In this document: in pieces, positions 18,785-27,582 of the stretch | Position numbering within the stretch: position 1 is the first letter of the stretch | Layout of the letters: every line of letters begins with the position of its first letter | From: Granulicella aggregans | GTDB lineage: Bacteria > Acidobacteriota > Terriglobia > Terriglobales > Acidobacteriaceae | Assembly: GCF_014203275.1 (NCBI RefSeq) | Contig: NZ_JACHIP010000013.1 | Coordinates: 1-64,000 of the forward strand | Direction of reading: 5' to 3' | Length of the DNA: 64,000 nucleotides | Translations under genes and position numbers: made by a program | The notes under the pieces: model-generated | What the model was told of the DNA's origin: nothing | The model's database searches: none | Seen by the model: the letters and a program-made list of their open reading frames with translations, nothing else

Positions 18785-19236
18785 GTGAGCACACCTTCAG
18801 TCGACCAATTGACTCTCATCCCTGTTCGCGGAGCGGTTCGTTAGCTTCAGTCTGCTTCTGACCCAACGACTGCTTGGACCTCAGAGAAAGTCCCACGCGG
18901 CCTGCGAATTCTGTGCCGGGCGCCCTCGTACACGCGGTCGATCCCGGAAGCTGGGCCCAGGAAACCGGCTTCTGCAAATGAGACCTGATCTTTAGCATCG
19001 AAGGCAAAGATGTGGAGGGTATCCGTTTTGGTGATGAGAGGAGGATTCCTGCGCCATCACTATTCGCACCTTCTTCGACCATTATGGCGTTCTGTCCCCT
19101 TCCGTCCCGGCTTACTCTTTGACCGCTGTCGTTTAGGTTGTACCACCCTGCGCCCGGCGAGAGCGACAGACCGCCAGGTCGCCCTCATGAGGCGGTTGAA
19201 CGGCGCAACTGGTAAGGTCCAGACCAGCAATTGACT
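18785..19236. other. Intergenic stretch with possible decayed minus-strand coding
   Basis: On the minus strand, about 18850-19050 encodes LITKTDTLHIFAFDAKDQVS and, further on, FLGPASGIDRVYEGARHRI before a stop. It looks protein-like but has no start or full domain. I could not identify the family. The rest shows nothing recognisable. Confidence 0.3.
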
Positions 19237-20436
19237 TCACTCCATAGGAAGAAAGTCCAAGAGTGTCTCCACCAAGAAACCCGGCTGCTCCTCTTGCACG
19301 AAGTGGCCGCAGTCGGCAACGATGACCGACCTCAGCGTTGGCGCGACTTGTTCGAAGGACTTCGCCGTGAGTCCGTTCACGGAGTTGTCGCCGTCGATGG
19401 CGAGTACCGGAAACGTCCAGGGAGGAGCGACTGTCTTGCTGAAGAAATCTTTGCCCGCGAGCAGAGCGCGGTAGTAAGCAAAACCTGCCTTGAGCCGGCC
19501 AGGGCGGATCTGCTCAGCAATGTACCGATCGATGTCCGCCTGCGTAAAGGCTTCTTTGCGGTAGACGAAGTCTCCAAAAGCGAATTCACTGAAGAACTCC
19601 TTCTCCTTGCCGGTAACCAGCAACTCCGCAAAAGGTGACGCCAGGAAGCCGAAGTGCCAAAAGCTGGCAAACAAGTTCTCAAGGCCAAACCCTGAGAGTG
19701 GCGACTCGATCACCACGAGTGCCGCTACAGCATCGCGATGCTTTGCAGCGTATGCACTCACAATCTGCACGCCAAAATCCTGTCCGATGAGGCTGACCTC
19801 CTCAAAGCCCAGCGTTTTGACGAGTTCGTAAATGTCGTCAGCCACCTCTTCGAGCGAAAATCCATCTGCCAGGGAAGACTGCCCGGTTCCTCTGGTATCC
19901 GGTGCGATCACAGTGAACTTCTTCGCGAGCTCCGGCATGATCTTGCGCCAGGTCAGAGACGACTCAGGGTATCCATGAACGAGCACCAGAGCTGGTCCAG
20001 TTCCGGCTCTCAGGAAGCGAATCTTCTGTCCATTAACCTCAGCCGTTCCTTCTTCGATCCCGGGAGCTAGAAGGGCTCCTCCCGCCGAAGCAACAGAACT
20101 TTCGGATCCCGCATGCCCGTTTAACACGTCGGACGTTGGCGGCACACGAAACACCTCTGTAAACAAGCCCGGCTCGGGTGAACCGAACTGCGCGAGAGAA
20201 GCGCGTGATTTCTGCGCCTCCGGATCGGCGGCAATGGCTGTATCGAAAGCTTCTTTCGACTGCCAACGCCCTTCGACCAGAACGCGGCCATCCTCAGCGC
20301 ATTCCAGCACAGTCATGGCGACAAACCCTGCCTTGGATGCGAGCGCGGGTGACTCATCTTTCATCCGGGCGAGTAACGCAGCGCGATCCCCAGGAGTTTC
20401 GGTCCGCCACATATTGTAAAAGGCGATGTCTGGCAT
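19237..20436 (-). CDS. ABM-like monooxygenase domain fused to alpha/beta hydrolase
   Basis: ATG 20436 is chosen (399 residues; CGGAGAC lies upstream) although the frame extends further. Residues 1-95 form a small ferredoxin-like domain of the antibiotic-biosynthesis-monooxygenase type (FYNMWRTETPGDRAALLARM ... VEGRWQSKEAFDTAI). Residues 130-399 are an epoxide-hydrolase-like alpha/beta hydrolase: oxyanion HGYPESS, nucleophile Asp in LIGQDFGVQ, and catalytic His in CGHFVQEEQPG. An Asp nucleophile points to epoxide hydrolase or dehalogenase chemistry. The gene follows the double methyltransferase by 170 bp on the same strand. Substrate unknown. Confidence 0.85.
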   Translation of the reverse strand: MPDIAFYNMWRTETPGDRAALLARMKDESPALASKAGFVAMTVLECAEDGRVLVEGRWQSKEAFDTAIAADPEAQKSRASLAQFGSPEPGLFTEVFRVPPTSDVLNGHAGSESSVASAGGALLAPGIEEGTAEVNGQKIRFLRAGTGPALVLVHGYPESSLTWRKIMPELAKKFTVIAPDTRGTGQSSLADGFSLEEVADDIYELVKTLGFEEVSLIGQDFGVQIVSAYAAKHRDAVAALVVIESPLSGFGLENLFASFWHFGFLASPFAELLVTGKEKEFFSEFAFGDFVYRKEAFTQADIDRYIAEQIRPGRLKAGFAYYRALLAGKDFFSKTVAPPWTFPVLAIDGDNSVNGLTAKSFEQVAPTLRSVIVADCGHFVQEEQPGFLVETLLDFLPME

Positions 20437-20606
20437 GTTTGTCTCCGATCTGTCGTTGATTTTTGCTGCGAAGGTCGAGAGATAGGAAGTCCTATCATTG
20501 TGGCGTTGAGAGACCAATCCGGTCCAGCCGGACTCAACTCCGGCTGAACCATAGACTGCCACCATTCTGCGATCTAATCCATGATGGATGGCAGTAAGGA
20601 CAGGCA

Positions 20607-22073
20607 TCAAGAACTACTGGCGTGGTCTAAGAGCCGCGTTCCGCGCTCTGCTTGCAAATAGATACGATCAACGGCAATCTCTTGGGCGAGAGGGTGCCTG
20701 GATTGAACGCTAACTACGTGAAATCCAGCAGAACGAAGAAGTGTCTCCAATTCCTCAGATGCGCACGCAGCCCAAAACGTATCTACGGGGCCGCCCATGG
20801 GGTCAGGAATCCACATCTCACCCTCCCCTCTTTTCATTACGATCAGAAGTTTCCCACCGGGCCGCAGAACACGAGCAAAGCCTGTGATCACTTGAGACCA
20901 TGAGCGCCGTGGAAGGTAATGAAGGAGGTAGTACGCGATCAAACCGTCCAAGGCGCATTCGTCGAACTGCAGGTCCGCCGCGTCCATGACTCGAAGATTT
21001 AGCGAGGGTTTCTCCTTTCGCGCAAGATCAATGCAAACGGGGGAGATGTCAATTCCCACGAGGTCTAGACCGAAGTCGGCTAGCAGGCTTGTCACGTGCG
21101 CGCAGGGACCGCAGCCGACATCGCACACACGAGCAAGCGGGCCCAGATCCTCGGCAAAGCTGCGGAGCACGGCGAGGTCGAATGGCTTGCCCTGCAATTC
21201 GTTGCGGAACATAGCCAGATATTTGGGAGCAACTGAATCCCAATAGCGAATGACATCTGCCTGTTGGCTGCCCTTGTAAACCCGTAGCCAATCGCTTAGC
21301 ACGTCATTGTTGATTTGGTTGCTATGCAAGAAGGCTTTGCGGTCTTCGGCGGCGGAAGACTTCCTGGCGAGAATGTAGGCTCTTCGACTCTGATGTTCAA
21401 TCTTTGGTGCATACGCTTCTCGCTCCAAGCTTCCTTCGAGGGTGAGGCCGGCATTCTCAATAGATTTACGCACTGTCGAAGCTTGAAAGAAGAAGAAGCG
21501 CAATGAGATCGGATGTCCCCATAACTCCGACAACTCAACCAATCCGTTGCCGATATGAAAGGCAGCCAACAGCACGCCATCGGGCTTGAGGACTCGAGCC
21601 ACCTCATGAAATACGGCGTCCAGACAATCTTCGCTTAGATTCACGATGGAGTAGAAGGCGACGACCCCTGCTAGTGTTTCATCTCCGAGATTTAGCCTCA
21701 GCATGTCACCTTCGCGAAATGGGATGTTGGGGTTCAATCGCCGCGCCTCTTCGATCATCCGAGGAGATAGATCCACGCCAAACACATGGGAGCCAGCGTC
21801 GTGCAGGAAGCGCGCCACATGGCCAGGGCCACAGCCAAGGTCACAAATCAAACCTTTCCCACGCCTCTCTTCGCTAAATTTGAGAAGTTGACTTCGGTCA
21901 AACGGCTTATGTTGGAGTTCGTTTGCGATGCGACAGGTGTACTCCGTCGCCAGTTCGTCGTAACTCTCCCGAATAGACTTTGCAATTGCCTTGTCCACTT
22001 TGGTGTTGGTCACGACGACCGCTGATTCCGGTGTCTTCTTGTAAATTACCTTGGTCCGATCATTATTCGGCAT
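20607..22073 (-). CDS. Tandem SAM-dependent methyltransferase
   Basis: The 488-residue protein contains two complete class I methyltransferase domains. The first has the SAM-binding motif DLGCGPGHVARFL and GVDLSPRM (residues about 75-110); the second has DVGCGPCAHVTSL and GIDISPVC (about 315-345). Both halves share flanking features (SYDELATEYTCRIANELQHKPFDR; WDSVAPKYLAMFRNELQGKP), indicating an internal duplication. Most relatives have a single domain. The substrate is not evident. The promoter lies in the divergent gap up to 22282. Confidence 0.88.
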   Translation of the reverse strand: MPNNDRTKVIYKKTPESAVVVTNTKVDKAIAKSIRESYDELATEYTCRIANELQHKPFDRSQLLKFSEERRGKGLICDLGCGPGHVARFLHDAGSHVFGVDLSPRMIEEARRLNPNIPFREGDMLRLNLGDETLAGVVAFYSIVNLSEDCLDAVFHEVARVLKPDGVLLAAFHIGNGLVELSELWGHPISLRFFFFQASTVRKSIENAGLTLEGSLEREAYAPKIEHQSRRAYILARKSSAAEDRKAFLHSNQINNDVLSDWLRVYKGSQQADVIRYWDSVAPKYLAMFRNELQGKPFDLAVLRSFAEDLGPLARVCDVGCGPCAHVTSLLADFGLDLVGIDISPVCIDLARKEKPSLNLRVMDAADLQFDECALDGLIAYYLLHYLPRRSWSQVITGFARVLRPGGKLLIVMKRGEGEMWIPDPMGGPVDTFWAACASEELETLLRSAGFHVVSVQSRHPLAQEIAVDRIYLQAERGTRLLDHASSS

Positions 22074-22214
22074 TAGCTACTTTCCTTGTCTACAGTTTTG
22101 TGCGCGTTTCGGAGCACGAGGGCACCTGCCTATGTTTTGCCGGTATTTTGGGCGCACGAGCCGGAATCGCCAATTGGCATTCACAATTACCCACCATCGA
22201 CGTTCTACGTATTC

Positions 22215-22259
22215 TTGCAAAGACAGCCAGACCAGATTAGTATCAGTGTACCAATGTAC
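22215..22259 (+). promoter_or_regulatory. Promoter with GTAC-N4-GTAC operator
   Basis: TTGCAA (22215-22220) and TAGTAT (22238-22243) are 17 bp apart, a good sigma-70 match. Just after the -10, GTACcaatGTAC (22248-22259) sits near the expected start of transcription. The same GTAC-N4-GTAC element (GTACcagtGTAC) occurs at 23021-23032, directly upstream of the RHH-like gene. A shared repressor is a reasonable inference. Confidence 0.55.
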
Positions 22260-22281
22260 GCACATACCTGTGAGGAATTTG

Positions 22282-22710
22282 ATGATCAATTTGGGATCAA
22301 AGGCATTAGCCGATGACGCTTTTCTTGCCGCATTACGCGCCTGCGACTATCCGATAGAAAACTTTCGGCACGCCGACCATCTGCGCCTAGGTTGGATTTT
22401 GCTCAGGAGCTCGGAAACTGAGACTGCATCGAACGAGGCAGTCAAAATCATCAGAGCTTTCGGCCTTCATCATGGTAAAGGTCATGCTTACAATGAGACT
22501 GTCACGAGAGCTTGGATGCGGCTGCTCGCGACTCACACGGAGGAGGCTTCGTTCGAAGAGTTTTTGTCCAAGAACCAAGCGCGAATCTCTACAGGACTAC
22601 TCCATGAGTTCTGGCGGGCGGAGACGCTGAATAGTTCGAAGGCTCGGGCAGAGTGGACGGAACCCGACATCAGGGCGCTTCCCCCGTTAGCGACCGCAAG
22701 GATACCCTAG
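22282..22710 (+). CDS. Conserved hypothetical protein, HADH-motif family (142 aa)
   Basis: ATG 22282 follows GAGGAA; the longer frame from 22051 lacks support. I do not know a function for the family. It shows FRHADHLRLGWILL near the N-terminus, HAYNETVTRAWMRLL in the middle and a conserved end, WTEPDIRALP. A divergent paralogue lies at 24530-24970 with the same layout (WTHAAHLASAVCAL, FHYTITKASLI, WVEPDVKPLP). The conserved His residues could bind metal, but that is speculation. It has its own promoter and a candidate operator shared with the next minus-strand gene. Confidence 0.8.
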   Translation: MINLGSKALADDAFLAALRACDYPIENFRHADHLRLGWILLRSSETETASNEAVKIIRAFGLHHGKGHAYNETVTRAWMRLLATHTEEASFEEFLSKNQARISTGLLHEFWRAETLNSSKARAEWTEPDIRALPPLATARIP

Positions 22711-22726
22711 ACCGAAGTTGCGAATC

Positions 22727-23011
22727 CTACGTCTTCCGAGCCGGTAGGCGTCTGTTGCCTTCCTTGAGACTGTGGCTGTCCGAGGCGCGAAGCGTCAGTC
22801 CGTAAATTCCTCGAAACTCGCCGATCTGTCTTAGCGTTTCCGGAGTAAATGCAGATTTACCTTCAAAGGCGTGAAGCACGATGCCCTCGAGAAGATCACC
22901 GACGGACATGTCTTTCAGTTCGGCGGTTGCCTTTAAAACTTTGAGAATCCGACGTTCGATGCGAATTCCTGTCTGTACTCGCTCCACAATGACATCTCTC
23001 ACTACCGCCAT
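22727..23011 (-). CDS. Small RHH-like protein (94 aa)
   Basis: ATG 23011 is chosen because homology-like sequence begins at MAVVRDVIVERVQTGIRIER; the frame upstream is not convincing. The segment VQTGIRIERRILKVLKATAE followed by LKDMSVGDLLEGIVLHAFEG has the beta-strand/helix/helix pattern of ribbon-helix-helix DNA-binding proteins. Palindromic GTAC elements lie ten bases upstream of its start and at the promoter of the neighbouring gene, fitting an autoregulator. DNA binding is inferred from the pattern, not certain. Confidence 0.7.
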   Translation of the reverse strand: MAVVRDVIVERVQTGIRIERRILKVLKATAELKDMSVGDLLEGIVLHAFEGKSAFTPETLRQIGEFRGIYGLTLRASDSHSLKEGNRRLPARKT

Positions 23012-23020
23012 GCGGAAATT

Positions 23021-23039
23021 GTACCAGTGTACGACGTAC
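23021..23039. promoter_or_regulatory. GTAC repeat operator candidate
   Basis: GTACcagtGTAC at 23021-23032 is followed by a third GTAC at 23036-23039, immediately upstream of the RHH-like gene start. CAGTGTAC is also present at the 22248 site. Confidence 0.5.
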
Positions 23040-24529
23040 CGAACTGATATGTGATTTGGGTACGTCGATACCGAAGTGTGGAAGTAAAGATCCTGTTGAA
23101 CAATTCGTGATCGCCTTTCGTTCCTAGTCTTCACCAGCCGATCCGTGTTGGAGTTGCGAACAGGAAACACTTTGATTGCTGAGAGGATGTTGTGCGTCGA
23201 ATCCAGACCAAGTGTTTGCAATCCTGGTAGCTCCCCGACTGAGACTGCTACAAGGGAAGTGGACGGTTCTTTGTGCTATGTGCACTCGGCGAGACACCTG
23301 TACGGTTTTAGTGAACTGCGGCGCCAATCCCCGGTGCTTCCAAGAAAGCTTTGACGGCGAGCATACGCCCACTTGAATCGAGGAAGTTGGTCCTCAGGCA
23401 TGATTTGGTACTTCAGCCCTTCACGTCGAATACGAGTTGGCGGAACCGGTGCGCGCACCCGTTATTTCGTTCCTGAATCATCTTGAACAATCTGCACTTC
23501 TGCTCAGTATTGCAGCCAACGGACTGGATAACGGTCCGGCAGATCATAGTAAAGACGGGAGTGGCCGAAGGAAACGCCGTTGGATTACGGGGTTAGCCCT
23601 TTCAAGCGGGAACGAGGTCAAGCCCTTTGGCAAGAGATAGGGGCAGCGAAAGGCGGTTCCATAGAAAACGACCTTCATGCCGTCGTACCTCACTATCCCG
23701 AGTCTCAAATTGTCAGGAGATGTCTCCAATGGCTTCCCTCGAAGTCGATCACGTGTATGGTTGCGCTTTGCTTTGACGGCATCATTCACCAGGACACTGT
23801 GCTCATTTTCAGGGATGATGTCGGTGTAATCCTGATCCCTATCTCGGTGGCGTCGCCATCATGCGCAATAATTAATTACCTACCGGAAGTTGGGATTCGA
23901 CCAACCTGGCGAACGCCGCGATCTTCTCACAGGCTTCTAACGTGTGACCGGCAGCAGCGATCGGTGTGCGGTCGCGCCCAAATAGCTCGCGATCATCTTC
24001 TGTGCGCGCGCAACTTACGCCTACTACGTCCCGCGCTCGGCCCCAAGATGTGTGTTAAGCGCAACCAACGTGGCGAGCCGCCAGAACCATGAATTCGCCT
24101 TGCATATGCGTTTATCCCGATCCGAAACTCGTTTGGAATTTGCCGAGGACATGCGCTACGGTAAGTTCGTACTTCCGACTTGTCGCCGATTCCGCTGGGT
24201 TTAATCTCACACGCCCTTAAGCTCCCGGAAGCCAGAGGCAGCCGACAGGATCATCTTGGAGTTCGGCTATTCCTCCGTTAGAGTCCCGCTCCGGAATTTT
24301 GCAGTTGCAGGAGCCCGGTGCGATTTGCTAATTTGTACTCATGCCACGGTACACACACAACGCTGGCCAACAGCAAGGCCTTTCTGTGGTCTTGCGTATT
24401 GCGCATCGTTCAGGTACAGCGTAGGGAGTCTAACCCGCCACCGGACTGAGCCGCATACCCAAGACCCGCCAACCGGCGGGTTTCATGTTTTTCGGCTGAA
24501 TCCTGTCGGTTCGAAACATGGAGGCCGAT
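23040..24529. other. 1.5-kb gene-poor stretch
   Basis: No gene is supported. Small frames lack start signals or family features. A minus-strand segment at about 23880-24000 reads RDRTPIAAAGHTLEACEKIA before a stop and may be a gene scrap of unknown origin. A terminator-like hairpin lies at 24464-24492. Confidence 0.45.
24464..24492 (+). terminator. Rho-independent terminator-like hairpin
   Basis: Stem ACCCGCC / GGCGGGT with loop AACC is followed by TTCATGTTTTT. No intact gene lies upstream, so it probably belonged to a lost transcript. It sits about 40 bp before the next gene. Confidence 0.6.
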
Positions 24530-24970
24530 ATGATTCCCTTTCTATTCACGAATGAAAATGAGATTTACGAAATTATGTCTGGACTTCTTGACCTAACTCT
24601 TCCACGCGAAAAGTGGACTCATGCTGCGCATCTTGCCTCCGCCGTGTGCGCCTTATCCATCTACTCAGAAGAAGCAGCATTTGAAGAACTTGCGCGGCTC
24701 ATCAGCGTTTATAACGAAGCCACTGGCTTCCACAATACCGACTCCAGTGGCTTTCATTACACGATTACGAAGGCATCTTTGATTGCTGCGAAATCGGTAG
24801 TCGAATGCCACAAGGGAAAGCCACTTCACCTAGTGACCAATTCACTAGTCGCTTCGCGATTTGGCAAAAGTGAATGGATTTTTAAGTTTTGGTCGAAAGA
24901 GGCTCTGTTTTCTCCTAGCGCAAGGCGTACGTGGGTAGAACCAGATGTCAAACCGTTACCATTTGAGTGA
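24530..24970 (+). CDS. Conserved hypothetical protein, paralogue of 22282 gene (146 aa)
   Basis: ATG 24530 is preferred to 24518 because GGAGG lies five bases upstream of it. The protein matches the layout of the 142-residue product at 22282-22710: WTHAAHLASAVCALSIYSEE aligned to the FRHADHL segment, SGFHYTITKASLIAA aligned to HAYNETVTRAWMRLL, and WVEPDVKPLP at the end. Function unknown. The two copies are separated by an RHH-like gene and 1.5 kb of gene-poor DNA, and are clearly diverged, so the duplication is old or the copies were acquired separately. Confidence 0.8.
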   Translation: MIPFLFTNENEIYEIMSGLLDLTLPREKWTHAAHLASAVCALSIYSEEAAFEELARLISVYNEATGFHNTDSSGFHYTITKASLIAAKSVVECHKGKPLHLVTNSLVASRFGKSEWIFKFWSKEALFSPSARRTWVEPDVKPLPFE

Positions 24971-25262
24971 TCTCCGACGTAGGCGGCGCCGCTTCCAGCG
25001 AATCTGTGCCTCAACGGGTCCGCAAGGCTCACCCAGAGATCATTTCAACCGCGCATTGAAGCGGGACCCTCCCGCGGAGGGTGTCTCTGTCGTTTGTCAG
25101 TGGCACGGCGGCGAATGGTGCAGTTTTGCCCCGGGGGCACCTCCGGCATCGGGGTAACAGTCTACGCATACTCCAGCACGTGAGGCGGTTCCCACAGGAA
25201 GATCTTCCCATCAGATCGATATCCTGCTGACCCCAAACCCACTTCATTCGCTCGCCAACTCG

Positions 25263-25459
25263 CTACAGATTCTTGCTGACAAGCTGTTTGACTTCCGTGA
25301 TACGCACTTCGTCGCGCTTGTACAAAGTCCACTGCTTGATTCGCTTGGTCTGGAGAAGACCACCGTAGTCAAGACCTTAAGGTGTTCGCTGGCTGCTGGT
25401 TGACTCACTCCGAGCTTCTCCGCGATGAGTAAGCCGCATACACCATTCTTCCCCGGCAA
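25263..25459 (-). pseudogene. ArsR-type regulator, frameshifted
   Basis: One frame gives LIAEKLGVSQPAASEHLKVL, the HTH of ArsR-family repressors. The continuation GLLQTKRIKQWTLYKRDEVR and ITEVKQLVSKNL up to a stop lies in another frame, a shift of one base near 25365. The N-terminus is also missing: the fragment abuts the threonine dehydratase remnant at 25456. The gene cannot give a whole repressor. Confidence 0.8.
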
Positions 25460-26073
25460 AGATAAATCGGATTCGCGAATTTTGATCCGAACTTGTGATC
25501 ACCGGCGAATCGTACGCAGAGGCACTCGCGGCCTCAGAAGAGTTTGGGCACAAGTCAGGTGCGATGCCCGTCCATGCCCTTGGCCAAAGAGAAACCATCT
25601 CGGTCAGGGAACGTTGGAGCAGGAGTTTGAACATCGATCGCCACAACTGGATACGATTTTGGCTTCGGTGGGAGGCCGGGGTCTCATTGCGGGCATTGGC
25701 GATTGGTAACCGCAATACGACAGCAGTGATTGGAGTGGAACCGGAACTCTCGCCCACAATGACGAGAGCGCCTGAAGCGGGCGGCCCGGTCGACGCCGAT
25801 GTCGGCGGCATAGCTGCAGACTCTCTCGCCCCGAAGCGAGTGGGAGAGCATGTGTTTCCTCTTGCGAACCACTATGTGAAGCAAGTAGTCCTCGTCAGCG
25901 AGGAAGAAATTCGATCTGCACAACGTACACTGTGGAACAGTTTGCGGGTCGTAGCAGAGCCCGGTAGGGCTGCCGCTTTCAGTGCAGTATTGTCAGGAAA
26001 ATACATAGCCAGTTCCGGAGAACATATAGGCATTGTCATCAGCGGCGGGAAGACAGTCGCAGTGGATTTTTGA
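25456..26073 (+). pseudogene. Threonine/serine dehydratase remnant
   Basis: This is the C-terminal two-thirds of a fold-type II PLP dehydratase: AKINRIREF, ITGESYAEALAASEEFGHKS, VIGVEPELSPTMTRA, GGIAADSLAPKRVGEHVFP, VVAEPGRAAAFSAVLSGKY and VISGGKTVAVDF. It is broken by an in-frame TGA (25483-25485) where Gly is expected, and by two compensating frameshifts (near 25590 and 25705) around the glycine loop. The N-terminal part with the PLP lysine is gone. It is clearly inactive. Confidence 0.85.
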
Positions 26074-26128
26074 ATTGCAGGAGACCCGAACGCAGTAGAA
26101 ACTTACCCAGCCGGTGTCGAGCTCGCAG

Positions 26129-26548
26129 TTAATCCTGCTTGGCCGCTTCACGCGCACGCACCAGATCGCGTAGTGCCTCAGAACCCTTGTCTGGAACCCA
26201 AACCGGCGTCAGTTCACGGGATCGATAACTCCGCGCGCGCTTCTCGGCGTCGCGCCGATCGGTCTTCACCTGGTCGCCAGCCTTCACCGGCTCCAGTGAC
26301 GGAGCGATCACCTCGCATTGCACACCCAGCTCCGCCAACTGCCAGCAAAGGACATAGCCGGTCGGCTCGGCCTCGTAACAGACCCCCAACTTCTCCACTG
26401 GGCCAAGCTTCTTGATCAGCTTGCGTATCCGCTCGATCCGCTTAGGAATGGTGCCAAGACTTCGTACCTCGCCACCCGGTTCGGCTGTGGCCACGGCAAT
26501 CATTTCGGCATGGACATACATGCCTAGAAATCGTAACTTCTCCTTCAT
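26129..26548 (-). pseudogene. IS110-family transposase, N-terminal fragment
   Basis: The 139 residues match the DEDD (RuvC-like) half of IS110 transposases: YVHAEMIAVATAEPGGEVRS, LGVCYEAEPTGYVLCWQL, VKTDRRDAEKRAR and ALRDLVRAREAAKQD. The first catalytic Asp (normally GxDVH) is Tyr here (GMYVH), and the C-terminal domain with the serine is absent. It is therefore dead. A separate IS110 C-terminal scrap lies at 63169-63300. Confidence 0.85.
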
Positions 26549-26828
26549 GACCGGCTTCTTCCGCTTGTGGCTGTGAACTGTGCGTCCTTCGGACGATCAA
26601 AGCTTAACCCACGTCAGCGCATCGCGCCGGTCACTCCATAGTGACCGTTCTCAACTCGAGCGCGTTTGGAGATCGCTCCGACACGCCGACATACCCAGAC
26701 CTAACTTGTATAGCGCGGGAGCCCTCATCTTCTGTTCGAAGATTCGGGCACCCGATGCGCGCTCCTAACGGGGTCATCGAACCGGCACGGCCGGTCCTTA
26801 ACTCCTCCCAAGAGAGCAACGTTGAAAA

Positions 26829-27335
26829 CTACGGGCGTGCGAAATCAGGGCGCTCGTCCGCGCTCGGTCCCCACGACGATGGCACCGGCACGTCCAATAT
26901 GCGCAGGTAGACGCTGAACTGTCCGCGGTGCTGGTACCAATGGTTGAGCATGATGTTGCGGAGGAAAGTCTGTCTCGGAATAGCGAGCAGCTCTTTGTTC
27001 CCGTCGACAATTCGCCACAGACCATGCATGGCTTCATCGTCGAACGTTGGCATCGTGCGGCGCACGGTGGCAATAGAAGTCTCAAACGCATCAAGAATCT
27101 CTCGGACCGATTCAGGTTGTGGAAACTTAACGTTGGGCGGTGGCACTTCGCTCTTTTGCGCTCCGCTGATGACACCTGCAGGAACCACGGCCAGGTGGTG
27201 CGCGAGTTGCCCTGCGGTCAGCGATTTCTCATGTGGTTTCCAGGTCAGTTTGTCCTGCGGAAGGCGCTCGAGAAAGCGACGCGTGATCGGTGCCTGCTCT
27301 TCGAATTCGTTCAATAGCTCGTTTGCGATAGACAA
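26829..27335 (-). CDS. DinB-family protein
   Basis: The 168-residue protein has the four-helix DinB/YfiT layout with the putative metal ligands His46/His47 (GQLAHHLAVV), His132 and His136 (NHWYQHRGQF). Family members bind metal ions; some act as thiol transferases, others are of unknown function. The start ATG 27335 gives MSIANELLNEFEEQAPITRR, typical for the family. It stands alone, with IS debris downstream. Confidence 0.88.
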   Translation of the reverse strand: MSIANELLNEFEEQAPITRRFLERLPQDKLTWKPHEKSLTAGQLAHHLAVVPAGVISGAQKSEVPPPNVKFPQPESVREILDAFETSIATVRRTMPTFDDEAMHGLWRIVDGNKELLAIPRQTFLRNIMLNHWYQHRGQFSVYLRILDVPVPSSWGPSADERPDFARP

Positions 27336-27582
27336 AGTAGACTCCTCTTTCCGTGTAATGAGTAGGTTTACTGGGCGCGGTCAGGGTTGGCACGGGTATG
27401 AACGCGCTCATAGGCTCAGGTTCGGGCGCAGCTCTTCGGCAATTGTGCCGAATGTAAGGATCGGGCGGCGTATTCACCCCGGGCATAATGCCACACGGTG
27501 CGGGCGTAAGGGCATCGACCGCACCGGCGTCCGCTCTTCTCCGAGTGAAGAACGGCTTCGCCAGGGTTGAAGTACATCGTGC

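Noticed and set aside
23580..24092. 170-codon plus-strand frame
   Set aside because: No start signal, no family features and irregular composition. Treated as non-coding.
25064..25094. Hairpin ACCCTCC-CGC-GGAGGGT as a terminator
   Set aside because: The stem is good, but no T-run follows and no gene ends close by on the right strand apart from the 24530 gene, about 100 bp upstream.
26628..26647. Inverted repeat CGGTCACT-CCAT-AGTGACCG as a terminator
   Set aside because: No T-run follows on either strand and it lies about 180 bp past the DinB gene next to IS debris. It may be an IS-related end, but nothing supports a specific role.
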